Origin: Phaseolus vulgaris
Lineage: Eukaryota; Streptophyta; Magnoliopsida; Fabales; Fabaceae
NCBI RefSeq assembly: GCF_000499845.2
Contig: NC_023758.2
Coordinates: 21,309,202-21,373,201, forward strand
Direction: 5' to 3'
DNA: 64,000 nt
Position numbers and translations under genes: made by a program. Every line of letters begins with the position of its first letter. Position 1 is the first letter of the stretch. Below the pieces are notes generated by a model that did not search any database, was not told the origin of the DNA, and was given only the letters and a program-made list of their open reading frames with translations. Of this stretch, positions 48,270-58,376 are shown piece by piece.

Positions 48270-49690
48270 GGAATAAACATGACTTTAGTTCAAATATGTC
48301 ATAAGACAAAAATAATCATACATAACATGAAAAAAAATATAGGTAATGAAAAAAATATTAAGTTTTAAAATTCTCAATAAATGACAAAAACAAAATTAAA
48401 CATGTCAGGTTACATATAGAAGATATTAAAAATCGAAACTTTAAAACGTCCAAAAGAATTTGCTTTTAGATTCAAAAGAACATGTTTCTACTTTATTTTT
48501 TTATTGTATTATATTTAATTATGTAGTTTTATTTTAAATAAATATTATTTGAGTTTAAAATAGAAAAAAGATAAAAAATTAAATTAAAAATAATTAATTA
48601 TAAATATATATATATATATATTTAAGACTTTCTTTGCAAATCTCTTATGAGAAGGGAAGAAAGTCTGAGGTTAAAAAGTGTTCTTGTTTTGCGTGATGAT
48701 TCTCTTATTTTGCATGCTTTCTTTAGAAACAGTAAAACATTGCATTTTCGCCGTGGGATACAAAAAAGCCCTAAATGACTAAAAATTAGAATGAATTTGA
48801 TAAGGTTTTAGAAGAGAGTTTAACAATAGAAAGGAAATGTCTTTCGGATGAAAAATTTGAAATACATTTCAAATGTCCAAAAATACAACTTTAACTCAAA
48901 AGAATTTAGTTACATGAAATAAATAGAATTTTAAAAAATAAACAAAAACTAAAACATATAATAAAGTTGAGGAAAATAAATGTGACTTTAGTTCAAATAT
49001 GGCATAAGACAAAAAAAATCATAAATAACATGAAATAAAATATACATGTAATGAAAAAAAAGGAAGTTTGAAAATTTTCAATGAAGGACAAAAAAAAGAA
49101 ATTAAGCATGTCAGGTTTTATACAGAAGATATTAAGCATATAAAAAATCGAAACTTTAAAACATGCAAACAATTTTTCTTTTAGATTCAAAAGAACATGT
49201 TTCTACTTTCAACATTGCGATTAATGAAATTGATGTTTGACTTTTAAAACATGAAAAGTGCAGGAAATATATTTTTCATGTTGCATGAAGAAAACATTTG
49301 AACATACATGTATGTATAAACAATCACACTAAACAATTCAAGGTCCAAGTAATGTGTCTAAAAAGTGAAACACAAAGTACAACATATTTGAAATTTCTAG
49401 CATGATCTCAAAACCCTACCATGCAAAAAAATGGGAATTTTAGGTAGGTTTGTTTTGAACATTTGCAAAAGAGGCTTTTTGTTTAGCAAAAAAAAGAACC
49501 CTTGCTTTGAAAGTTTTGAAATAATACACAGATTGCCAAAATACACAGATACAAAACATAGACAGAAAAAGGTGGAAACCATAAACGACTAAAAATTATA
49601 AGGAGTCAGATAAAGTTTTAGAAGAGAGTTTAACAATAGAAAGGAAATGTCTTTCAAATGAAAAATTTGAAATACGTTTCAAAGGACAAA
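48270..49690 (-). repeat. ~0.7-0.8-kb tandem duplication upstream of the RPA-like gene
   Basis: GACTTTAGTTCAAATATG occurs at about 48281 and 48981. AAGCATGTCAGGTT / AAACATGTCAGGTT and ATCGAAACTTTAAAAC follow in both. GAAGAGAGTTTAACAATAGA occurs at about 48811 and 49621. The copies differ by scattered changes and an AT-rich insert near 48500-48620. No open frame is supported. Confidence 0.75.
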
Positions 49691-49973
49691 AAGTCGAAAC
49701 ACTAACTACCAAAAAAAAAAAAACTTAATCCATTAACGATTAAAAAACCCAAAAACCCATAATGAAAACAACCATGTGTACAGAAGAATGAAAATATAAA
49801 AGAATGGAATCCATAATCGGGAAATCTTACCAATTTCATTGAACCATGCATTCTTGCTTTCCCATGCGTACAAAAGAAGGAAAAAATCTTACCTTGGTGC
49901 TTGATATACTGTGGAATCAGTTTGAAAACATGAAAAATCAAGAAACAAAGCTATAAAAGTAGCGACAACGTTC

Positions 49974-50281
49974 ACAGATTACTGAAAACGTAAAGAAATC
50001 AAAAGGAGAAAAAGTGAGATAGAAAGTGCATAGATAAACATTAATGACTTAACATAATCAGGTAATAAAAACAAAAGAACCAAATGTAAGAAAACCGATA
50101 GAAGTATAAAATCAGATCTAACATTTCTGAAAGTACAAAATGGCCCATGCCAGATCCAAAATTTTAAGAGAATGTGTTCTGAAAAAAATACGAAATATTT
50201 GAAAAAATGAGAACTTTTTAACACTTCCTTTGCGAAACATGAAAATCAAGATACAAACCTATGAAAGTAGCGGTGGCGTTG
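49974..50281. repeat. ~0.3-kb tandem-repeat unit, left of the gypsy insertion
   Basis: The unit starts AGATTACTGAAAACG and ends AAAGTAGCGGTGGCGTTG. The preceding bases (..AAAGTAGCGACAACGTTCAC) are the end of another unit, and the next unit resumes at 63663 after the transposon. It contains ATTAATGACTTAA and CCAGATCCAAAATTTT; compare 63730-63860. Confidence 0.75.
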
Positions 50282-51605
50282 TGATACAAACCCAAAGATG
50301 ACCAAAGACACTACAAGCAAAATCCAAAAAGGGAAGTTATCTCAAAATACAATGCTGAGGCTCACCAAACATCAAGACAATATCAGTAGAAGAAGAAGCC
50401 ATGAGCCAGAACATCTCAAATTCTTCCTACTAGTCTTCTTAGTGAGTAGGAAATGTTGTAAAAAAGTTGGGCTCAATTGTAGGGGCCCAAATAGTAGAAT
50501 AAATAAAGAGTAGGATTAATAGACATAAAAGGGAGGTGTGGATATGAGTTTAGGGCTTATGAGAAGAAGAAACAAAGTCACACCTTCCATGTGACATAGG
50601 TTTAGGCGCCAAATTCAAATGTGTTTCATTTGAATTTTCTCACTTTAATTTCAGCCCTCTCACACTATAAATAGAGGTGCCATGATCATGTAAATTCAGA
50701 TTTGGAATTTGAAGAAAAGTTAGTCTACTCAAATTGGGAGAGATTTGTGTGAGACTTGTTCTCCTTCTACTAGTCTTATCTTGTGAGTTTGGGAAGCTCT
50801 CAAGCGGCATCATCTAGCACTTATCTTGGATCAATCACCATCCAAGTGGCGTGTTCTTTCATTCTATGGCTTCATTCACATAAGTTCTTCTTGATTTCAT
50901 CTTCCATTTCCATTTCCGTTCCATACTTCAATTTCTATTCGGTTATGTTGTCTTGTTCTTCAATTCTACCGATTGTTCTTGTTGTTCTTGTGTTTCCTTT
51001 TCAATTCTGCACTTATTTCTTCATTCCAATTAGTTCATTTGCTTTATATTGTGTTTATATTTGGTTTAATGTGTTAATCTTGCTACCCTTTCAATTTCTG
51101 CATTATATTGTTGTGTAAGGATATGACACTCATGCTCTATGAGTTTGGTTAATCATTTGGAAGGAATTGAACTCCATTGATGTTTCCTTAAGCCTCCTTA
51201 TTATGCTGCACCTTGTCTTCTTTTAGTCAATTCCTCATCATGTTCTTAAAGTGTCACAATATTAATGAATCTCAAAATTCTATTCGGTCAATTGTGTTTG
51301 TTCTTCATTTCTATTTGGTAGTTTGTGTTCTTGTTTAATTCAATCGGTTCAATTTCTTTACGTTGTGTTTCTAATCAGTTCAATGTCTTGTTCTTGCCTT
51401 CTTTAAGTTTCCGCACCAAATTCCATTGTTCTCTTGTTGTTCTTGTGTTTTTACTATTCAATTGTTGTGTAAGGAGATGACACTCATGTTCATGAGTTTG
51501 GTTCATCATTTGGAAGGCATTGAACTTCATTGATGTTTCCTTAAGCCTCCTTATTTTGTTCTTAAAGTGTCACAAATTAATGAATCTCAAAATCAACTCT
51601 CATCA
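50282..51605 (+). repeat. 5' LTR of gypsy element
   Basis: It begins TGATACAAACCCAAAGATGA and ends AATCAACTCTCATCA, both matched by the split 3' LTR. At 1324 bp it is about 0.34 kb longer than the 3' LTR because it carries an extra segment (about 50935-51270) that includes a second copy of the AAGGA(T/G)ATGACACTCATG..GGTTAATC-type block. Confidence 0.88.
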
Positions 51606-51622
51606 TGTGGTATCTAGAGCTA
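51606..51622 (+). other. Primer-binding site (tRNA-Met type)
   Basis: TGTGGTATCTAGAGCTA directly follows the 5' LTR and matches TGGTATCAGAGC with small changes. Confidence 0.75.
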
Positions 51623-52793
51623 TGGTTGTGTTCAATTTTTTTTTGAGTTGATTGACACTTTAATTGGGATTTTGTGTTAGCTATTTTTTTTGTTTGTTTT
51701 TCTTTAATTGAGTGTTTCTTGCTATTTTAATTGGTATAAATTAATTGTGTTTGAGTCATTTTGATTTTTGAATCCATATATGTTTTGTCAAAGTCATGTT
51801 TCTCCTAAAATGTCATCAATTCTATGTAGTACTTTTATTCATAATTTTGGTTGATTGATTTTCTTCAAGTACAGTTTTTATAATTCTGTTTTTGATTCGT
51901 TGGTGCATTTTTATTTTTAGAATTGAGTTCATGCTTGTTTGTTACATCCATAAAAGTTTCTACACATCAATTCCATTGTGTCTTTGAAGTTTCAATTCTG
52001 TTTTTTTAATTCCAGAATAGGTTTCCTCTGTTTTCCAATGTTTGTGCTGACTGAAATTGCTTATGAAAATTAATTCCGTTGGAGAAAACTTCTGACGTTC
52101 TAGATTTAAGTATTTTGAAGTGTTATAAAAGAAGTGGAAAAAACAGTGAATCAAAATTCAAAATAAAAAAAGATGATAAATGAAATACAATCATTGTGCA
52201 ATTCTGGCACGGAAAAAATGGTGAAGCACGATTTTGAAAATTTTATCACAATTAGTTGGCGCATTGTTTTTGTTTGATTTCAGTGCCTAATTTGAGATAA
52301 GATCTTGAAATTTCAGTGGTTTAAATTTCAACTTCCAGTTTGCATTATCCAGTTAAACATAAATTGTTAAAGTCACACACATTTTTACACAAATTCCAGT
52401 AGTACTATTTTTGGTTTTCTTCATCTTATTCTAGTACTATTCTTTAGGTTCCTTTTGTGTGCTATCTTTTCATTGAGTGCCTTATTTTCTTGATTGTCTT
52501 TTTCATTCCATATTCTTTTCCAGGTTTTGTCATATCTTTTACTTCCAATTTGGTTTAGCTATTTCTTGTTTACACATTTTCTTGCTTGTCTTTTCTTGTT
52601 TTCTCAAGTTTTGTGGTGATTTGTTGTTTGAGTAAGTGTAGTTTGCTTTGGCATCTTTCACTTGAGGCTCATCCAATCCACAAGAGAGGTTTGGTTAAGG
52701 AAATAAATATTTTCTTGGAGTGGTTGAGTGGTTTTTATTCAATTGCCGCAAACCTTGTGTTCTTCCTAACTTGTTTTTTTTTTCTAATTGTTT

Positions 52794-54419
52794 TTTATAT
52801 AAAAGTTTTCATGTTAGGCATCACTATGCAACTTGACATCTCAGCAAGGCTGACACCTCAAGTAACAACAATCATCTGCCATCACATGAAAAAAGTATTA
52901 TTAAAAAAAGAAAAAGAAAGAAAATACAAAAATATGGGGGGACTAGACCAAAACCCACATGTTAACAAAAACGATACATAGGTAGACTATACCTATTCAT
53001 AAAGAATTCTAAGAACAGACTAGATGGAAGTCTATTATACCAATGAAATGATTCTCTATGAATGAACCCTAAATTAGCCAACTTATCAGCACAAGCATTC
53101 CCCTCCCGAAAAATATGAGTAACCCTAAACCTGATTGTCCCACAGTAATTAAGACAAGAATTCCATCGATTACGAAGCATCCACGGAACATTAGTTCTAG
53201 TAGTAAACGCAGCACAAACCAAGACCGAATCACATTCAAGCCAAACATTAGTAAGTCCCATCTTTTGAGCTTCCTCCATAGCATGTATAACTCCATAAAA
53301 CTCAGCAACCAAAGCAGTCTGAACTTCAAGAAACCCTGAAAAAGCACCAATAAATTCTCCCATACTCCCACGAAAAATACCTCCACAAGTAGCAAGACCA
53401 GGATACCCCCTAGCAGCTCCATCCGTGTTAATTTTAACCCAACCTGGTGAAGGAAATTCCCATCTAACAGGAAGAGGACGAAGAACTTTCCCACTACGAG
53501 TCTTAATACCAAAAAACTTAATCACGTTGAAATCCAACATATCATTCTTCATTGAAGCTTTAGACGAATTTCCCACTAGACAAGTTAAATATTTAATTAT
53601 CGAAATAGCCTTAGAAACTTCAATCTTATCCTGAAATCTAGCATAATTCCTTATACGCCATATCACCCATATAGAAAAGGTTGTCACAACAAGCTTAATC
53701 AATTTAACCAAAGGACTACCATCACTCTTAATAAAAGAAAGAAGATCATCCTTATTAGAGAAATGAGAAGTAAGAAAAATCTGTCGAACCCAACTCCAAA
53801 TATGTAATGCAGTAGAACATTCAAAAACTAGATGTTGAATAGATTCTTCATACTTTTCACAAAGCGTACACATAGAACATATATGCAAACCCTTATTCTG
53901 AATATGCTGATCCGTAGGAAGTCGCCCATGAATATTTTTCCAGAGTACTAGAGTTTTGGAAGGCAGAATAGATGAAGACCAAATGAACTTACCCCAATCA
54001 CATGGAACTCCTGGTTCCAAGAAAAAAGTCCTAGCCGATTTAAGAGTGAAACGAACAGACTCCTCTAGAGTCCAATTAGGAATATCTTGTTCCTCTCTAA
54101 CCATGATATGATTAAAAAACTGCGGCATCTACTGTAAAGATAAGGGAATATTCCAATCATAACCTGACCAAAATTGAGAGACTGTATCTGGAATGCTAGC
54201 CCCATCAGATAACCCTGCAATATTTGCTAAAGAAGTAGTAAAACACCATTTATCATTCCAGAAATTAATAAAAGAACCTGTACCAACAGTCCAAGAAGTA
54301 TAATCAAGTATGATAGAATAAAATTGCTTAATTCCTAACCAAAGAGAGAAGGATCTATAAACCATTCTAAACTTGTATTTTGATTTAAGAACTCTGGCTT
54401 TTAAGAGTAAAGACCAAGG
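52794..54419 (-). mobile_element. 5'-truncated L1-type LINE
   Basis: It is flanked by the 17-bp direct repeat TTTTTTTCTAATTGTTT (52777-52793 and 54420-54436), with a short A tail at its minus-strand 3' end. It inserted into the gypsy leader and kept only the 3' part of ORF2 and the 3'UTR. Truncated 5' ends and long target duplications are typical of LINE integration. Confidence 0.88.
52962..54365 (-). pseudogene. LINE ORF2 C-terminus: zinc-binding RT tail and RNase H
   Basis: One frame runs from about 54365, with a single amber codon at 54131-54129, to a stop at 52962. The first part (SWTVGTGSFINFWNDKWC) is the region after reverse transcriptase. FIWSSSILPSKTLVLWKN..RLPTD and CSMCTLCEKYEESIQHLVFEC form the zf-RVT domain. 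INTDGAARG, AEFYGVIHAM, ECDS and GNACADKLAN supply the D, E, D, D acidic residues of RNase H. The reverse transcriptase proper is missing. The long near-intact frame suggests a recent insertion. Confidence 0.9.
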
Positions 54420-54466
54420 TTTTTTTCTAATTGTTTGTTACTTGTGTTTATTGTTTTTTTGTTGTG

Positions 54467-55519
54467 ATGGCTAATATTTCACGTGGTGCATCTTCCAAAA
54501 CTAAATCATATCACAAACCTCACCTTTTGGGAGAACTTGTGGAGGTCAAGAAGAAAATTGTCCACAAAGATGAGGAACTAAGCCAACTTGCACAAAGATT
54601 GCAAAGACTAGAAGAAACTCAAGCAAGGCAAAATCAACAAAAGGAGGACAAATGGAGTTTGCACAATTTTGCCAAAAGTCACCATCAAAACTAACCACAA
54701 CAACAACATTCTTTTAATTTTGTAAAGTTACCTAGTTTTCATGGGTCTAATGATCCTTCTTTGTATTTAGATTGGGAAGCTAAGGTTGAACATTTTTTTC
54801 ATGTGTATAAGGTCACCGAGGACCAAAAGGTTAGGTTATCTTCCTTAGACTATGCCATCCAATGGTGACATAAAATTGTAATGGACATTGGGCTAAACAA
54901 GAGACCAACCGTTGTTTCTTGCTATGATTGAAAAGCATGTATCCGCACGAGATTTGTTCCTCCTCCTTATAGGAAGGAACACTTGTTGAAGTTCCAAAGG
55001 CTTCATCAAGGACATAGGACGATAGATAAATACTTTCAAGATTTAGAAACAACTTTGACTAAAATGAATATGTATGATAATGAAGAGTCAAAGATAAAAA
55101 GGTTTGTAAGTGGTTTAAGATGTGAAATTAAAGATTTTGTAGAATTACATGAGTACTCTTCTTTAAAGAAAGTGGTTCACCTAGCCATCAAGGTAGAATC
55201 ACACCTTTTGAAAAAAAACAACTTTAAAAAATACTCATGATGATGGGTTCTACAAATCTTCTTGGAAGGATACAAACGAAAAAATACTCCTTCCACTTTT
55301 TCAAAAGACACCACTTTTAACTCTTCTAGGAAGGATGCAAGTAAAATTTCTACACAAAATTCTCCTTCCAATTTTTCAAAACAAACCACTTCTTCCCAAA
55401 ACGTTTCTTCACAAAATCCTTCTACCCCTAACTCACCCACCAAAACTTCAAAACCAAAATGTTTTAAATGTTTAAGTTTTGGGCACATAGTTGCCACATG
55501 TCCAAATAAACAAACATAA
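54467..55519 (+). pseudogene. Degenerate Ty3/gypsy gag
   Basis: MANISRGASSKTKSY.. starts a frame with a coiled-coil-like stretch (ELVEVKKKIVHKDEELSQLA..). Then comes a gag core (FHGSNDPSLYLDWEAKVEHFFH), a break, FQRLHQGHRTIDKYFQDLETT, and a zinc knuckle CFKCLSFGHIVATC (C-X2-C-X4-H-X4-C). Stops at about 54691 and 54866 and frameshifts interrupt it. The product would be a capsid protein. Pol does not follow; only about 400 bases separate gag from the 3' LTR. Confidence 0.82.
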
Positions 55520-55937
55520 AGTTAAACATGGTTAAACAAGACCAACTTAACCTAAACAACAAAAGAGAAAATGACAGAGAAAACGAAGGACAAGATACAA
55601 TTAGTCTCATTCCTTCACCTCCAAGGTGTTTTCCTTCCTTATCTTTTTCATTACCTAAAAATTCTAAATACTTGACATTTTTTAAAAAGTTTAGGGATGC
55701 TATTCCAAACCCTCCTAAAGGGTCTCACCTTCTAAGAGGTTTTTTTACAAAATATTTCATCCCAAAATCTTCTTCCCAAACATGTTTTGTTGCTAGAATT
55801 CACACATATCATCTCCCTAAATTTAATGAAAATAAGTTTGCTTCACCCCTCCATTCTCCAACTAACGTGAACAAACTTACTATTTTATTTGCAGGCCTAC
55901 TAAATTCGTGGACAAATTCTTTCGTGCCTGGGGAGCA

Positions 55938-56110
55938 TGATACAAACCCAAAGATGACTAAAGACACTACAAGCAAAATCCAAAAAGGGAAGTCATCTCA
56001 AAATACAAAGCTGAGGCTCACCAAACATCAAGACAATATCAGCAGAAGAAGAAGCCATGAGCTAGAAGATCTCAAATTCTTCCTACTAGTCTTCTTAAGT
56101 GAGTAAGAAA
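55938..56110 (+). repeat. 3' LTR of gypsy element, first part
   Basis: TGATACAAACCCAAAGATGA onward matches 50282-50455. It is cut at AGAAA (56106-56110), where the copia element entered. Confidence 0.9.
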
Positions 56111-57180
56111 TGTTGAATCAAGTGTGTTCAAGCTTTGAAGAATCCAAACCCTTTGAAGGTTGATGGAAGGCTGGATGTGCTTGCTGTTGCTGAGCTGTCT
56201 TTAGATAGGATCTGGGGTAGATTATATGTGTTAAATCCACTATTGATTGAATCCAAAGCTTAAGCATTCTCAAACCTTTTAAATGAAAAGTGTTTTTCAA
56301 ACTAAGTGAAAAACAACTTGTTGTTTTGTCGAAACAACCGATTGTTTTTATACTTAGGTGTTTTTAGAAATGTTGAAAACTGTTTTTGATGGTTGACTTG
56401 CTGTCAAACCAAAACAACCGATTGATTCGAGCATTCAACCGATTGTTTGTTTGGGACCATAACAGAAAACTGTTTTGTGCTTTGACTGAGCATTAAATGA
56501 TTTTATAACTGAATACACTCCAGCTTTAAATGCTTTGACGAGTCTTTGAATGCAATAAATAGTTTGTTCAGATTTTATAACAAACAAGAACTGAGATTTA
56601 ATCAAAGAAAAACAGATTTGAGTTTTTCACTGATTTTGCTTTTGAAGAGTTAGAGATTGCTTTGATAAAAGAGAGTGTGATATAGGATTTTCATCTTGTA
56701 TTGATTTCAGATCTTTTCTATAACAAGTGTAATCCTTTGTACTTTGAAGAAACTCTGTTTGTAAAGCTGAGAAGTGTTGTGTGTTCTTGAGGCTGTCAAG
56801 ATCAGCATTGTTAGTGGTGTTTGTGCTGAGCCAAAGGAAGTGTGTGTCTTGAGGGGATCAAAGTCACTTCTTTGGTGGTGTTGTAAGTAATCTAGGGTTG
56901 ATTGCTTAGTGGATTCCCCAGGGGTTTTTGGGAAGACGGGATGTAGCTCTTGGTTAACAGTGAACCAGTATAAACCTGTGTGTTCAATCTCTCTATCCCT
57001 TGAAATCTTTAAATTCAGTTTTATATTTGTGAACTGGTATAAACAACCGATTGTTTTTCTGGTGCTGTGCTAATTTGCTTTGTGTTTTGGCAAACTGATT
57101 TCTTAATCAAGTTTTTCTCAAAGTAATTTCATTCTAGACTTAAAAGTTTGCGAAAACCCTCTTTAAACCATTCACCCCCC
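56111..57180 (+). repeat. 5' LTR of copia element (3' edge deleted)
   Basis: It matches 61753-62845 but stops at CATTCACCCCCCTC and runs straight into AAGAGCTTGGTACTTG. The last ~25 bases of the LTR and the start of the primer-binding site are missing. Confidence 0.88.
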
Positions 57181-57232
57181 TCAAGAGCTTGGTACTTGAA
57201 ATATAATCAAGTTTGATCCGAAATATTTTTCT

Positions 57233-58336
57233 ATGGATGGAAAACTATCTTTTCAGGAAGGTGCTTCAATCTACAAACCACCTTTATTCTGTGGATTGAA
57301 TTACAAGTATTGGGAGGCTAGAATGAAAATCTTCGTTGAATCTATTGATCAAGGAATTTGGGATTCAATCAAGAATGGTCCTTTCATTCCAAAGCTTAAA
57401 AAGAATGGATCTTTTATTGCAAAACCTTGGTCCCAATGGACCAATGAAGAATGTAAGATGGCCAAGCTTGATTGTACTGCTTAAGACATAATAGCTTCTG
57501 CACTAGATACTAATGAGTTTTTCAGGATATCAAAATGCAAAACTGCTAAAGAGATGTGGGACACACTCAAAGCTATTCATGGAAATATCAATGAATAAAA
57601 GGAAGTAAGGTCAAGAAGTCAAGCACAAAGGAAAAGGAGGCAAAACAGAAAAAGCCTCAACCTCTGCTTCATGGCCAAAAAGGAAGATGACTCAAGTAGT
57701 GTAAGTTCTTCTAACTCCTCAAACTCTGGAAATTACAGTCATTTACTTCAAGCCTTTCAAGAAACACATGAAGAAGCCAACCGATTGGCCCTCTTGAACA
57801 ACCGGTTAAAGGGAATGAATAGCTGGCTTGAAAACAGAGTCAAAACACTGGAAGAGGAATTGGAAAATTCAAAAACAGATTTTGAAAACCTTGAAATAGT
57901 TTACAAAAACTCCTCTTGCAAGTGTGATACTCTTATTTGTGAAAATTGCGAAAATCTTGAAAAGAAAGTCCATTATCTTGTTAAAACTGTGGATAGGCTT
58001 TCTAAAGGTCAATCCAACTTTGAGAATGTCTTGGCATCTCAAAACTGTGTTTTTGGAAAAGCTGGATTGGGTTTTAACCCACAGAACAAGCAAGATAGAT
58101 TTTCAAAGTCATTTTCGAAACTGCCAGAAAAACAACCGATTGGACTGTCGAAACAACCAGTTGTTACATGCTTCTACTGCATGAAAAGAGGCCATTCTGT
58201 CAGATTCGGTAAAATCAGAAAATATGTTGTTCCTAGGGGCTTTATGAAGTGGATTCCCAAGTGTAGTAAAGGTTCAAATGATGAATGTAAACCAAATGGA
58301 CACACATTCATAAGGGGACCAAATCTTTGTACTTGA
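57233..58336 (+). pseudogene. Copia gag, interrupted
   Basis: The frame starts MDGKLSFQEGASIYKPPLFC..LNYKYWEARMKIF and stops at 57484. Similarity continues (FFRISKCKTAKEMWDTL) and, after a deletion, resumes at 57671-58336 with a coiled coil (LENRVKTLEEELENSKTDFE) and the knuckle CFYCMKRGHSVRFG. There the last Cys is Gly, so zinc binding is probably lost. The homologue at 32.1 kb keeps that Cys. Confidence 0.85.
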
Positions 58337-58376
58337 AAATCTTCTTTGTAGGAAAACTTGGAGGAGAGCATGCAAC

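Noticed and set aside
36000..50281. A single complete Helitron with defined ends
   Set aside because: I looked for a YYAG-type left edge with hairpin and a GA right edge between A and T but could not single one out by eye.
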